This document shows, piece by piece, positions 12,391 through 23,499 of a stretch of DNA of 64,000 bases. Source of the DNA: Delphinus delphis (Eukaryota > Chordata > Mammalia > Artiodactyla > Delphinidae); NCBI RefSeq assembly GCF_949987515.2, contig NC_082694.2, positions 66,958,080-67,022,079 on the forward strand, given 5' to 3'. Positions within the stretch are counted from its first letter, which is position 1. The number at the start of each line of letters is the position of its first letter. The position numbers were made by a program, and so were the translations under genes. The notes under the pieces were generated by a model. The model saw only the letters and a list, made by a program, of their open reading frames with translations, did not search any database and was not told the origin of the DNA.

Positions 12391-13561
12391 CCAGATTCAG
12401 GCTGCTGATTGTGTTTAGATGCTAGTGCCAAAAGTGAATGTTTTCTTTTGGCATGTTTAGCATCAAATTCATGGCCTGGAATTATCAAAAACTGACCAGA
12501 AAAAGTTTCTTAGAGTCTTTCAAGGGCACCCTGTTATAGTGCAGTCGAGTTTAAACCTTGGGAAGTTGCAGGCTGAAACTGGAAATCGCCCTGGGTAATG
12601 GAGAGCCAAACTGGGCCTTACAGCAGAGAGCAGGGTGACTTATTTTTAATGTTTCCAACATGAAAGAATACAATCGATTTTTTTCCTCCTTAATCTCTCC
12701 AACTCCCTAGCTTTTATTGTTTCTAAAATAAGATAAACCAAGCAGGTGTTATTTCAGCTCCGTAAACAATCTTTATTTTTCTGGCCGATAGGAATAGAAA
12801 TTGAGACGGAGACCAGGATTGCAAGAGGAGGAAGCAAGGTAATCAGGGAAATCATTGATCTTAACTTAGTCAACTACTACCACTTCTGCAAATGCTCACA
12901 GTGGCTGCGCCTCCCCCCCCCCCATAACTCACCCTCCAGTCTTTGTCCATACCTCATGAACGTGCGGAGCCTCCAGTAGCAAAATCTTCAGGTGCTCTGG
13001 TTCCTTGCTCAGATCAAATCACACTCATTTTTTTTAAGATTAGTGGCTGCTCCAAAAATGACTTCACTTTCTTGATCCAGGCAAATAATTGTCAAATGAT
13101 TTTGTTTTAATGCCTCAGTGCTGGGAACATTGGAAGGGTTTCCATTTTATTGCACATTCTGAAGTTCTCAACCTGTTTCTCTACCCTTTGTGTGTTTCTG
13201 CCATGGGCAGAGCCATGTTAGCTTCAAAGACCTTTTCTGAGTTGGAAGACTGTTGGCAGGATGTTGACAAAAGTAGAAATGAGACTGATGGGCCTAGCAG
13301 AGGAGATGGGCACTTATCCTGGGCTTGGTATGAACACAAGGGCTGGAACGCACACAGCCCCACTAGCCTCAACAGCTGGTGGCAGCTGGACATGGGCAAT
13401 GCACAGGACATCTACTGTGGCTTCACTTGCAGACCGTGGCAGACACCCAGCTAGCTGCTGCTGGGGGTGGGCATCCAGCCAGCCGAGCGCCAGTCCCTGC
13501 TTCAGCTCCGAATCCTCTCGCTCACTCTTGGGTGTGTCCTTCGAATTCTTGGGGAGCAAGG

Positions 13562-13605
13562 TTTTTCCTTCTTCCTACCTTTAAGGGCCATTCTACAGTG
13601 TTGGT
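13562..13605 (+). repeat. Direct repeat, copy 1
   Basis: Begins TTTTTCCTTCTTCCTACCTT and continues to GGGCCATTCT. It is about 84 percent identical to the copy at 13970-14013. Confidence 0.85.
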
Positions 13606-13969
13606 ATAGTTTTGTTTGTTTTTGTTTATGAAATGTGTTTATTAACTGCATGTAATTGGGTTTTCTTGAGAAACACAGTAACCTCAATTTAGGAACTCTG
13701 TGCCCATATATGTAACCTGTGATATGAATTATGATAAACAGAAACTCTGCATTGTCCATGGACAAAGATTTGAACCATTTCCCCACCTTTGAAAATAAAA
13801 TAAACCCCCCTTCCTTAAGTGTAGACATTTGTAGGGTACAGATGCCTTTATACATTCCATTGTGTGTAATCCTCAGCATGGTCCCCACAAGAGAAATTAA
13901 ATAACCTGGGGCTCCAGGTCAGGCTAAATGACTATTTGAGGTCACTCTGATGGTCAGATGACAAGACTA

Positions 13970-14013
13970 TTTTTCCTTCTTCCTACCTTCCAGGGCCATT
14001 CTGCCATGTTGGT
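13970..14013 (+). repeat. Direct repeat, copy 2
   Basis: Shares its first 20 bases and the GGGCCATTCT core exactly with copy 1, 408 bases upstream. Confidence 0.85.
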
Positions 14014-14034
14014 GTCCTTTGTGAGGGGAGAAGC

Positions 14035-14220
14035 AGCAGGGTATGGAGGACAGGGAAGGTCTTTGGTGACAGACAGACCTGGGTTAGACAGTGGTAGCTT
14101 TGTGTAATTACCTTAGCTTTTTGAGTCTCTGTTTCCTTATCTCTAAAATGGGACCGACATTACCTATACCATGAGACTCAAAAATGTTAATTAAAATTAC
14201 CATCATTGTTCTTTTGAGGT
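14035..14220 (+). repeat. MIR SINE fossil
   Basis: ACAGACAGACCTGGGTTAGA, TAATTACCTTAGCTTTTTGA, CTGTTTCCTTATCTCTAAAATGGGA. Confidence 0.85.
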
Positions 14221-15427
14221 TATTATTAATAGTGTTTCTAGGGTTTATATATATTTTCATCACCAAAGATTGGGGCTTGTGGTCAAACAAGACAGAATAT
14301 CTGAACTGGAAAGTGTCCCCCAAATCCAGAGCATGAGAACACGATCAGCACGCCCTCTGCCGCTACCTCACCCAGCTACATGTCACCCCATGGAAGGCAG
14401 CTTCTGCCTCAGAATTGTCCCTAAGCTTTGGCAGCTTGGAGCTTTACACAGGTAGGGTTCTGACCATTGGGATCCTGTCCTGCCTTGGAAACCAGCTGTC
14501 TGGTGTCATTCATTAACTCAGAAGGCAAGAGAAGCAGAAAATGCAGTCGTTGCCTAGGAAGAGAAAAAGAAACTGACATGCTCATACCCAAGATGCATGC
14601 GACCCAATGCCTTCACCAGCACCGAGACCACAGGACAGGCCAAACCCAATAACACTACTTCTCCGGTCCCAGCTCCAAGCACTCACATGCGCAGCTGAGG
14701 TGCTGTCTGTCTGGGATGACTTCTTTGGCTGCTGCCTCTTCCCTGAGATACTTCTCAAGGCTGCCCTTGAGATGCTGACATGAACCTGATTTCAAGGGTC
14801 TGGGGCTGTTTGAGGGAAGGGGCCACACCTCTAATTATCACAGGTCCCAGGGAGAATGTGTTACCATTCTGTGAAATGAGAACTCATTTCTCCTCTCCCT
14901 GTCTTGTGGGAATCTGGGGAAGAACTCGATGAACTAGAAAGTGTCACCCTACTTTCCATATAGGCAAGCTGTTGGACTAAAGCAAAGCTACCCTCATGTG
15001 GGCCAATAAATGATTGAGCTCATCTGGTTGAAGGTGTCTGAGTTGGAGGAAGTTATGACCTCTTTTTCTTTGGGGACTGAGAGGGAGAATGGGGTCCCAC
15101 CACCCTGTGTAGGAGCTTTCCTCCTCCTCAGCAAGGATTAGGTCTTTCCTTGGGCTTGGTCCTAAGGACTTCCTTTGGGGATAGAAGGCGCAGCACATCT
15201 GGGACCCCTGCCCCTAGTCAGCAAGAAGTCCCACAGGTCCTTCTGGTGCCCTGAGGACATTTATTTAATTCTGTTGTCTATTCAGGATTAGTGTGCTTAG
15301 AACTTGAGGAGCTGTTTAAAAAGACATACCACCAGCCCCACACCCCCAAAGAATGTCATAATGAGGGTGGGTAGGTAGGGGTGAGTTGAAAAGCTGCTTT
15401 GGTGATTTTAATAAGATTACCTTTCAC

Positions 15428-15626
15428 CTAGACCCCTGGTTTCCAAAATGTAGTAGCCAGAGCAGCAAGGTCAGCATCATTTGGAAACTTGTTAGCAATG
15501 CAAATTCTCCGATGCCACACCAGACCTACTTAAATCAGAAACTCTGGCCGTGGGCTGAGAAATCCATGCTTTAACAAGTCCTCCAGGTGGTTTTGATGCA
15601 TCCTAAAGTTTGAGAGCCACTGTCCT
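15428..15626 (+). mobile_element. MER5A-like hAT MITE
   Basis: Contains ATCATTTGGAAACTTGTTAG, AATTCTCCGATGCCACACCA and a right end CTAAAGTTTGAGAGCCACTG. The right end corresponds to the inverted CAGTGGTTCTCAAA terminus of MER5A. Confidence 0.85.
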
Positions 15627-15749
15627 AAGTGGTCAGGAGGACTGGATGCAGGTGAGTTATTTCTGCTCGGTACAGGCCAGGGGACATGCCTTCCATAAAA
15701 TCTTCTGTTAGTAGCGTTTAAAGTTCTGTCCACTAACTGCCTTCTATGA

Positions 15750-15865
15750 ATCACTCAGGGTTCCTGGGCCTCACTTCAGATTTGCTGAATCAAAATCTTT
15801 GCATTTGGGGATCTAGGGAGAGTGCTTGCTTAACATGTCCCCAAGAAGCTTCTTAAGCCTAGTTA
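15750..15865 (+). mobile_element. MER5A-like hAT MITE fragment
   Basis: GGGTTCCTGGGCCTCACTTC, then GATTTGCTGAATCAAAATCT, then CATGTCCCCAAGAAGCTTCT, in MER5A-family order. Both ends are missing. Confidence 0.65.
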
Positions 15866-15889
15866 CTTCTAGTAATTACCTCATTGTAC

Positions 15890-16070
15890 AGACCATCATT
15901 ACTCAAAGTATAGTCTATGAACCAGCAGCATGGACATCACCTGGGAGCTTGTTAGAAATTCAGAATCTCAGGCCAAACCAGAACTATAGAGTCAAGACCT
16001 GAATTTCTAACATGATCCCCAGGTAATTCATATACATGCTAACATTTGAGAAGCATCGCCTTAGACCGTT
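15890..16070 (+). mobile_element. MER5A-like hAT MITE
   Basis: ACTCAAAGTATAGTCTATGA, ATCACCTGGGAGCTTGTTAG, ATTCAGAATCTCAGGCC and a right end ACATTTGAGAAGCATCGCC. Confidence 0.87.
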
Positions 16071-16099
16071 GGCTTGGACCACCTGCTACATGTGGACAG

Positions 16100-18190
16100 C
16101 TGCTTCTTAAAGCCGTGAGTGGGAAGTGCCATGCCAGAGTAGACCAAGGACTCTCACACAGTACCAGTGTCCCGTGGGTCCTGCCTCAGACATCCTGGAG
16201 CATGTCCTGACGTGTAATTAATGGGGTAATAGATGCCCTTGCAAACCACTGGAGAGCTGGTCAACACCTAAGGAGTGTAGGGTTGTGGGTCTTACATCTT
16301 TTAAGAACAGAAGTTCACTCAAACATCTTTCCAAACTACCTTTTGTTCTTTCCAGAGGAGAAAGGAAAACCCAGTTCACTCATCACCACCTAGCCCAGAG
16401 AGGCAAGGTTTAGGACTCACTGGACTCATTCTTTTGTTTGTAGTTAGTTTCATGTAGCTTTCCAGAAAATACTTGCCAGTAGTTCTTTACACCTTAGTGT
16501 GAGTTGAGGTTAATTCATCTTTTCTTTGGATCTTGACACTTTTGAAGGGAAGGCTTGACAATATGTGCTGGAACAGGCTCTACTCTTCCATTCAAGGAAC
16601 TTTAGGCATCAATAGCAGATGAAAAGGTGTTTGGGGGAGGGGACATTCAAATAATGAGCCTTCCAAGAACTCCTCAGTCACGTCTAGTACCTGGACCTAA
16701 CCTCTGAGTATTGCTGGTTTGTTTCTCTTTTATATTTCTGGGAGGAAAATTGTTGGGCTGAATGGTCTCTGGGACTCTTTCCTTTTTTGGAAATTCTTTG
16801 GAGTGTTTGTTGAACGTTCATTCTGTGCTAAGTCCTTTGCTGGATATTGAGGGGATGGGAAATTTAAGGTGATGCTTCCTCTGGTCTCCCGGGCTGGAGA
16901 CCAGAGGAGGACAGAGTTATTCTCTTCCTCTCACTTCAAAATGGATGTACTTGGGTGGTGACCCAGGAGTATCTATAAAGAATATAATGGAAACCTCTAC
17001 TTTTATTGATGTGAAGAAACTAGTTCATCCATTCATTTGTTCAACAGGTTTTTTTAATGTCTACTACTTGTAGATAGTTCTTCATGAGATTTATTTGATT
17101 ATGGAAGAAATCTTTCTTGAAAGCACCTGCTTCCAAAGATAAGTTTTTAAAATTTCAGACTAGTTGGAACATATAATGGATAGAGCACTGATTAGAAGAA
17201 AAGAACTATTTTCCCACCAGTTTCCCAAAGGGCATTTTGAGGGAAGTCAAGTTGAAATTGTAAATAAGGAGGACCTTTCCATCAGTCAGTACTGGCCACC
17301 CATGGATTAGAGTGACCCATCCCCCTCAGAAATACAAACACACACACACACATACACACATGGAACTGGTGGAGGAGAGGCAGAAGGGTCAGCTGTCATT
17401 GCCAAGGGCTTTGAGATGAGACATGCACTTGGTGGCCTCCTGAAGTGTCTTTCAGCCCTGAGATTTTGTGAGAAATACAGAATTGCATGAGATTCATCTG
17501 AAGAATTGTAGTTCTTTTAGCATAACAATATCTACATGGCTTATTCCATTATGTTTCTGCAGGATGAATAGAAGGACTGGCAAATGCAAGCTAGATTTTA
17601 TTTTTCTGTCCCAAGTGAGAAGACACTGGGAATATGGTTCAGATATAATGGACTGAGTAGAAAACATCAAAGGCTTAGAATTAAAAGGGCAATAGACATC
17701 GTAAGGCTAGTAACTGAGAAAAATTATAGGAACATTTTCCTCCTAAATTGGCCTAAAGTTCTAGAATTGTGGAGGAGCCCAGAAGATATCAAGCTTCATT
17801 TACTAACGGGTCTCCGAGTTAGTGTCACAAGACCCAACTAGGGGAGGTACTGGAGGTGGCATGGGAGCTGATTTCTGCATAAAATTCTATCACTAGGTAG
17901 AAAACTGAGAGTTTAGATTAAGTCATCCTCCTATTTAAAGGGTTCAAACAAAACCAGATCTTGTCATATTTGACTGTATTTGTCTTCTAAAGATCCAGGC
18001 TTGAAGAGGCTCATAAATAGTTCTCCTATAATTTGGGTACCTGTCACCAGCATGCACAGACCCAGTCCAAATATTAGCTTTATGCCAGGAATGCGTTTCC
18101 AGAGATTTTTGTATGCAATTCTTATTTTTCACAAAAATTAATTGTTCAAAATTGATTTCCAGCTGCTTTTTCTTATCAGATCTTTACACA
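16100..18190. other. Unannotated stretch with minor L2 scraps
   Basis: Mostly unrecognised. Positions 16800-16905 (GTTTGTTGAACGTTCATTCTG) and 17030-17090 (CATTCATTTGTTCAACAGG) look like short antisense L2 ends. A CA-rich tract lies at 17338-17360. Confidence 0.45.
17338..17360. repeat. (CA)n simple repeat
   Basis: CACACACACACATACACACA, imperfect by one base. Confidence 0.9.
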
Positions 18191-18194
18191 CACC

Positions 18195-18475
18195 CATACT
18201 TAGCAGTATAGCCCAGTAGCTAAGAGATCAGGTATGGAGTCAAACAGACCTCAGTGGAAATCTTAGCTTTGATTCTTTTTAGCAGTGTTAAATGAGGGCA
18301 AGTTATATATCTTCTCTGGACCTCAGTTTCATCAGCTAGAAAATGGGAATATTTCTAATATCTATCCCAGAGGGTTGTTGTAGGACTAAATGAGAAAATA
18401 TTCATAAAGTGCTGGCAGAGTATCTGACTCATAGAAAGTACTTCATTAAGATCACTTTTATTATACCCGATTTTT
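18195..18475 (+). repeat. MIR SINE, nearly full length
   Basis: Spans the tRNA-like head (AGCAGTATAGCCCAGTAGCT), core (CAGTTTCATCAGCTAGAAAA) and 3' end (AGAGGGTTGTTGTAGGACTA). At about 280 bases it is close to full MIR length. Confidence 0.93.
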
Positions 18476-18559
18476 TCATAGTGGGGCTTGAGGATGTGGA
18501 CCAATATCCTAGCATCCTAGAGGTCAGTAATTAATCTCAAGATTTTAACAGTCTAGGAT

Positions 18560-18905
18560 TCCTTCCTTCTTTCATTTCTAACAAATATTTATTTAGTACC
18601 TACTCTCTGCTAGGCAGTATTTTAGCACTTGGCATAGATGCATAAGATAGAGATTATCGCTGCCCTCATGGGGTTTGCACTCTAGGAGGGGAGCCAGACA
18701 GTGAGCAAGTGGCTAAACAGAGATGTGGTTACAGATTGGGATGAGCAACGTGAAGAAAGCAAATGATGGGTAGTAATGGATCATACCAGCATATGGGAAC
18801 CTCCTCTAACAGGGTGATCAGAGAAGGACTGTTTAAGTAGGTGACATCTAAGCTGGGCCTGAAGAATGAAAAAGATCCAGCCAGGCAAAGAACCACTGAC
18901 CCCTC
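18560..18905 (-). mobile_element. L2 LINE 3' fragment, antisense
   Basis: AACAAATATTTATTTAGTACC, GCCCTCATGGGGTTTGCACT, GGTGATCAGAGAAGGACTG, GTGACATCTAAGCTGGGCCT. Confidence 0.88.
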
Positions 18906-19084
18906 CATTAGTACACGAGGTAGACAGAGTTTCACCAGGAGTACTCCATCCAAGTTGATAGCCCCAGCTTTCTTCCCATCTGTACAGGAAAAAGACTTTG
19001 CCAGCAAGTGGGAAAGAGAGTTTTCCTAATTTTATTGCATATGATGGAAGGTTCAATCATATCACAGTTCTCTAGGGCTCAGCA

Positions 19085-19615
19085 TATTTTAGGATTTGCA
19101 CCACGTATAAACGTTCTCCAGAGAAACAGAACCAAAATGAGATAGAATATATGTGTATGTTTATACATATAAAATGAGATTTATGATAAGGAATTGGGTC
19201 ATGAGAATATGGAGGCTGAGAAGTCCCATGGTCTGCAGTCCATAAGCTGGAGACCCAGGAAAGGTGGTGGTGTAAATTCTAGTCTAAGTCTGAAGGCCTG
19301 AGAACCAGGAGTGATGCTGATGGTGTAAGTTCCAGTCCAAGGTCAAGAGAAGACTGATTTTCAGCTTAAACAGTCAGGCAAAGAGGGAAAATTCAACTTT
19401 CTCTGCCTTTTTGTTCCATTCAAGCCCTCAGTAGATTGGATGGTACCCACTCTCATTGGGGAGGGCCATCTGATTTACTCAGCCCACCAATTCAAATGCT
19501 AATCTCTTCTAGAAACACCTTTACAGACTACCCAGAAATAATGTATAACCAGATATCTGGGCATCCCTTGGCCCAGTTAAGTTGACATGTAAAATTAACC
19601 ATAACACATCACCAA
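19085..19615. mobile_element. Ancient placental interspersed repeat (family uncertain)
   Basis: TTCTCCAGAGAAACAGAACC, AAGGAATTGGGTCATGAGAA, CACCTTTACAGACTACCCAG and AAGTTGACATGTAAAATTAACC match a repeat known from many placental genomes. I believe it is linked to old L1M 3' regions, but I am not certain of the name or orientation. Confidence 0.65.
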
Positions 19616-19659
19616 TATACAGTTTCTGTCTATTGCTGAAGAAGTGTAACTTGTGAAAA

Positions 19660-19822
19660 GAGATTTAGAACCAGAATACAACATTTCTCTGCCACTTCCT
19701 AGTTGAGTGAGCTTCAGCAAATTAATCTCTGAGTCTTAGTTTTCTCATCGGTAAAATGTGAGTGTAGCTTCTGTTGTTGTTAGAATTGACATTGAAATGA
19801 GATAATGCATACAAAGTGTTCA
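19660..19822 (+). repeat. MIR SINE, left part (split by a CHR SINE)
   Basis: TCTGCCACTTCCTAGTTGAG, TCTCTGAGTCTTAGTTTTCT and ATGAGATAATGCATACAAAG. It continues after the inserted SINE at 20186-20222 with AGTGTTCAGTCTAGTGCCTT. Confidence 0.88.
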
Positions 19823-20185
19823 AGGACTTCCCTGGTGACACAGTGGTTAAGAATCCGCCTGCCAATGCAGGGGACACGTGTTTGAGCCCTGGTCCGGGAA
19901 GATCCCACATGCCGCGGAGCAAATAATCCCGTGCGCCACAACTACTGAGCCTGCACTCTAGAGCCCATGAGCCACAGCTACTGAGCCTGCGCTCTAGAGC
20001 CCACGTGCCACAACTACTGAAGCCCGTGTGCCTAGAGCCCGTGCTCCGCAACAAGAGAAGCCACTGCGATGTGAAGCCCGTGCACTGCAACGAAGAGTAG
20101 CCCCTGCTTGCCGCAACTAGAGAAAGCCCACACACAGCAACGAAGACCCAACACAGCCAAAAATAAATAAATAAATAAATAAATG
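19823..20185 (+). mobile_element. CHR-type SINE (long subtype) inserted in a MIR
   Basis: Begins AGGACTTCCCTGGTGACACAG and carries GCCTGCCAATGCAGGGGACA. Repeated CACAACTACTGAGCCTGC modules follow, ending in (AAAT)n. The duplication AAGTGTTCA lies at 19814-19822 and 20186-20194. Confidence 0.95.
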
Positions 20186-20222
20186 AAGTGTTCAGTCTAG
20201 TGCCTTATATATAGTATTCACA
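20186..20222 (+). repeat. MIR SINE, right part
   Basis: GTTCAGTCTAGTGCCTTATATATAGTATTCAC is the MIR 3' segment that continues from 19822. Confidence 0.75.
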
Positions 20223-20249
20223 GAGTAAAACAAGTTTTCCTGTGGGATT

Positions 20250-20845
20250 GTTTAAAATAGTGTAAACCACCCCTATTTTCTACCCCATGTGGTTAAAAAA
20301 AGTCTTTGGCATATGTGATGGCTTTGAAACATGTCTGCCAACTCATTGACACTCCTTCTGTCAAGAGGTGGGGTGTAATTCCCTTTTTAAAAGTGGACTT
20401 TCCTAGTGACTCATACCTAACTGAGAGTAGCAGAAGGGACACTGAGTGACTTCTGAGGCTACATTGGAAAAGGTAACAGCTTCCATCTTGCTCTCCCCCT
20501 CTTGGGGTGTTCCCCCACCACCACCCTTGGTGCTCAGCCACCAGACTGTGATGAAGATAGGCAGCCACATGGAAAGGCCACTCATAGATATTCCAGCCAC
20601 TGCCCTGGGTGAGGTCCCCACCAAGAGCCAGCATCAACCCCCAGACATGTGAGTGAGCAAGCCTTTGGATAATTCCAGCCCCCAGGCTTCAGATACCCCT
20701 GCTGACCCTCAGTGGAGCAGGGATGAGCTGCACCTGCCAAGCCCTGCTCAAACTGCATATTTGTGAGCAAAATAAATGTTGTCATTGTTTTAAGCCCTAA
20801 GTATTGGAGTGGTTTGATACACAGCAATAGGTAACTGGAATAGCA
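20250..20845 (+). mobile_element. MLT1-class solo LTR (ERVL-MaLR)
   Basis: CCAGACATGTGAGTGAGCAA, ATTCCAGCCCCCAGGCTTCA, AAATAAATGTTGTCATTGTTTTAAGCC and a right end CAATAGGTAACTGGAATA fit an MLT1 LTR. No internal retroviral sequence is attached. Confidence 0.8.
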
Positions 20846-20934
20846 CCCTTCCCTGCCTTGGTCCATTCCACCCCCTACCATAGTGTCTTTCCTTCCATCC
20901 ACTCTGGGTCCAGAGTAGCAGAGATATTAGGAAG

Positions 20935-21065
20935 GACATTGTATTGTAGTGAGATCTTGTTTCTTCCAACACCCTGCAAAGTTTTGGGCAAGTAGCTTCT
21001 TCTCTGTGGGCTTTAGTTTCCTCCTCTGTGTGCTGGCTTTGGACTAGATACTCTCTCATGCATTT
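20935..21065 (+). repeat. Probable MIR-like fragment
   Basis: GTTTTGGGCAAGTAGCTTCTTC then GGGCTTTAGTTTCCTCCTCTG fits a degraded MIR core. Evidence is limited. Confidence 0.4.
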
Positions 21066-21416
21066 GCTAGTCCCAAGGTCATGTAGGAAACCAATATGGA
21101 AATAGGGAAAGTTGCGCGCTTTAGGCATTTTGGATTGTATGTCTAAGTTTTGCATGCTGTAGTATAGAAATCCAGTGTTCTCTGAGAGCCTTCTTTGTGA
21201 ATTTTCAATTAAAGAAAACATAGCCTAAGCACTTTTGATTTGAGAGGGAGATTTTACGTCTCAAGACCTCCAGGTGAACTACGAATGGGCTTCGTTGGAG
21301 CCTCGCAGGCCCGTCTTGATCCAATTTTCTAGTAATTCCCATAGAGTCCTCACTAGAACCTGTGCCCTGAAGAGGCCTACAATTCCTGGGGGCCCATTTA
21401 ACACCTGTAAATTCTC

Positions 21417-23498
21417 TTTTTTTTTTTTACATCTTTATTGGAGTATAATTGCTTTACAATGGTGTGTTAGTTTCTGCTTTATAACAAAGTGAATCAGTTA
21501 TACATATACATATGTTCCCATATCTCTTCCCTCTTGTGTCTCCCTCCCTCCCACCCTCCCTGTCCCACCCCTCTAGGTGGTCACAAAGCACCGAGCTGAT
21601 CTCCCTGTGCTATGCGGCTGCTTCCCACTAGCTATCTATTTTACGTTTGGTAGTGTATATATGTCCATGCCACTCTCTCACTTTGTCCCAGCTTACCCTA
21701 CCCCCTCCTCATATCCTCAAGTCCATTCTCTAGTAGGTCTGTGTCTTTATTCCTGTCTTACCCCTAGGTTCTTCATGACATTTTTTTTTCTTAAATTCCA
21801 TATATATGTGTTAGCATATGGTATTTGTCTTTCTCTTTCTGACTTCACTCTGTATGACAGACTCTAGGTCTATCCACCTCATTACAAATAGCTCAATTTC
21901 GTTTCTTTTTATGGCTGAGTAATATTTCATTGTATGTATGTGCCACATCTTCTTTATCCATTTATCTGTCGATGGACATTTAGGTTGGTTCCATGTCCTG
22001 ACTATTGTAAATAGTGCTGCAGTGAACATTGTGGTGTATGTCTCTTTTTGAATTACGGTTTTCTCAGGGTATACGCCCAGTAGTGGGATTGCTGGGTCAT
22101 ATGGTAGTTCTATTTGTAGTTTTTTAAGGAACCCGCATACTGTTCTCCATAGTGGCTGTACCAATTCACATTCCCACCAGCAGTGCAAGAGTGTTCCCTT
22201 TTCTCCACACCCTCTCCAGCATTTATTGTTTGTAGATTTTTTGATGATGGCCATTCTGACTGGTGTGAGATGATATCTCATTGTAGTTTTGATTTGCATT
22301 TCTCTAATGATTAATGGTGTTGAGCATTCTTTCATGTGTTTGTTGGCAGTCTGTATCTCTTCTTTGGAGAAGTGTCTATTTAGGTCTTCTGCCCATTTTT
22401 GGATTGGGTTGTTTGTTTTTTTGTTATTGAGCTGCATGAGCTGCTTATAAATTTTGGAGATTGATCCTTTGTCAGTTGCTTCATTTGCAAATATTTTCTC
22501 CCATTCTGAGGGTTGTCTTTTGGTCTTGTTTATGGTTTCCTTTGCTGTGCAAAAGCTTTGAAGTTTCATTAGGTCCCATTTGTTTATTTTTTTTTGTTAT
22601 TTCCATTTCTCTAGGAGGTGGGTCAAAAAGAATCTTGCTGTAATTTATGTCATAGAGTGTTCTGCCTATGTTTTCCTCTAAGAGTTTGCTAGTTTCTGGC
22701 CTTACATTTAGGTCTTTAATCCATTTTGAGCTTATTTTTGTGTATGGTGTTAGGGAGTGATTAATCTCATACTTTTACATGTAGCTGTCCAGTTTCCCCA
22801 GCACCACTTATTGAAGAGGCTGTCTTTTCTCCAGTGTATATTCTTGCCTCCTTTATCAAAGATAAGGTGACCATATGTGCATGGGTTTATCTCTGGGCTT
22901 TTATCCTGTTCCATTGATCTATCTTTCTGTTTTTGTGCCAGTACCATACTGTCTTGATTACTGTAGCTTTGTAGTATAGTCTGAAGTCAGGGAGCCTGAT
23001 TCCTCCAGCTCTGTTTTTCGTTCTCAAGATTGCTTTGGCTATTCGGGGTCTTTTGTGTTTCCATACAAATTGTGAAATTTTTTGTTCTAGTTCTGTGAAA
23101 AATGCCTATGGTAGTTTGATAGGGATTGCATTGAATCTGTAGATTGCTTTGAGTAGTAGAGTCATTTTCACAATGTTGATTCTACCAATCCAAGAACATG
23201 GTATATCTCTCCATCTGTTTGTATCATCTTTAATTTCTTTCATCAGTGTCTTATAATTTTCTGCATACAGGTCTTTTGTCTCCTTAGGTAGGTTTATTCC
23301 TAGATATTTTATTCTTTTTGTTGCAATGGTAAATGAGAGTGTTTTCTTGATTTCACTTTCAGATTTTTCATCATTAGTGTATAGGAATGCCAGAGATTTC
23401 TGTGCATTAATTTTGTATCCTGCTACTTTACCAAATTCATTGATTAGCTCTAGTAGTTTTCTGGTAGCATCTTTAGGATTCTCTGTGTATAGTATTAT
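21417..23498 (-). mobile_element. 5'-truncated L1 LINE, antisense, with ORF2 remnant
   Basis: The oligo-T at 21417-21428 is the poly(A) tail in reverse. Next come a 3' untranslated region (GGAGTATAATTGCTTTACAA, TAGCTATCTATTTTACG) and the ORF2 carboxyl-terminal half. The copy stops within ORF2 near TGTGTATAGTATTATG, so about 2.1 kb of roughly 6-7 kb remains. The 3' UTR is of artiodactyl type. Confidence 0.96.
21811..22947 (-). pseudogene. L1 ORF2 carboxyl-terminal remnant (broken)
   Basis: Intact L1 ORF2 encodes an endonuclease and reverse transcriptase. Here 252 codons stay open from 22569 to 21811 and include recognisable ORF2 tail motifs such as [11 protein letters not shown] and [13 protein letters not shown] further piece with [16 protein letters not shown] lies in another frame at 22947-22750. 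A frame break separates them near 22590, and the end frame departs from the usual L1 terminus, so no functional enzyme is encoded. The catalytic part is missing because of the 5' truncation. Confidence 0.93.
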
Positions 23499-23499
23499 G

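Larger units (their letters stand above)
12400..14030. other. Unannotated stretch with a 44-base direct repeat
   Basis: Non-repetitive except for two copies of a pyrimidine-rich block (13562-13605 and 13970-14013) and an A/T-rich segment at 13605-13830. Several overlapping frames are open at 13089-13600 because that segment is GC-richer; none is recognisable. Confidence 0.5.

Noticed and set aside
13089..13600. Overlapping open frames up to 121 codons in four or five frames
   Set aside because: Simultaneous openness in several frames reflects local base composition; no protein family or splice structure was recognised.
19823..20185. Tandem CACAACTACTGAGCC modules as a possible CRISPR-like or satellite array
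   Set aside because: The modules are the normal internal repeats of the long CHR SINE subtype, seen again at 43236-43606.
20250..20845. Possible endogenous retrovirus with genes
   Set aside because: Only an MLT1-type LTR is present here and at 52239-52668; no gag, pol or env similarity was seen nearby.
21811..22569. 252-codon frame as a host gene
   Set aside because: The protein is the carboxyl end of L1 ORF2, in a truncated, frame-broken retrotransposon.
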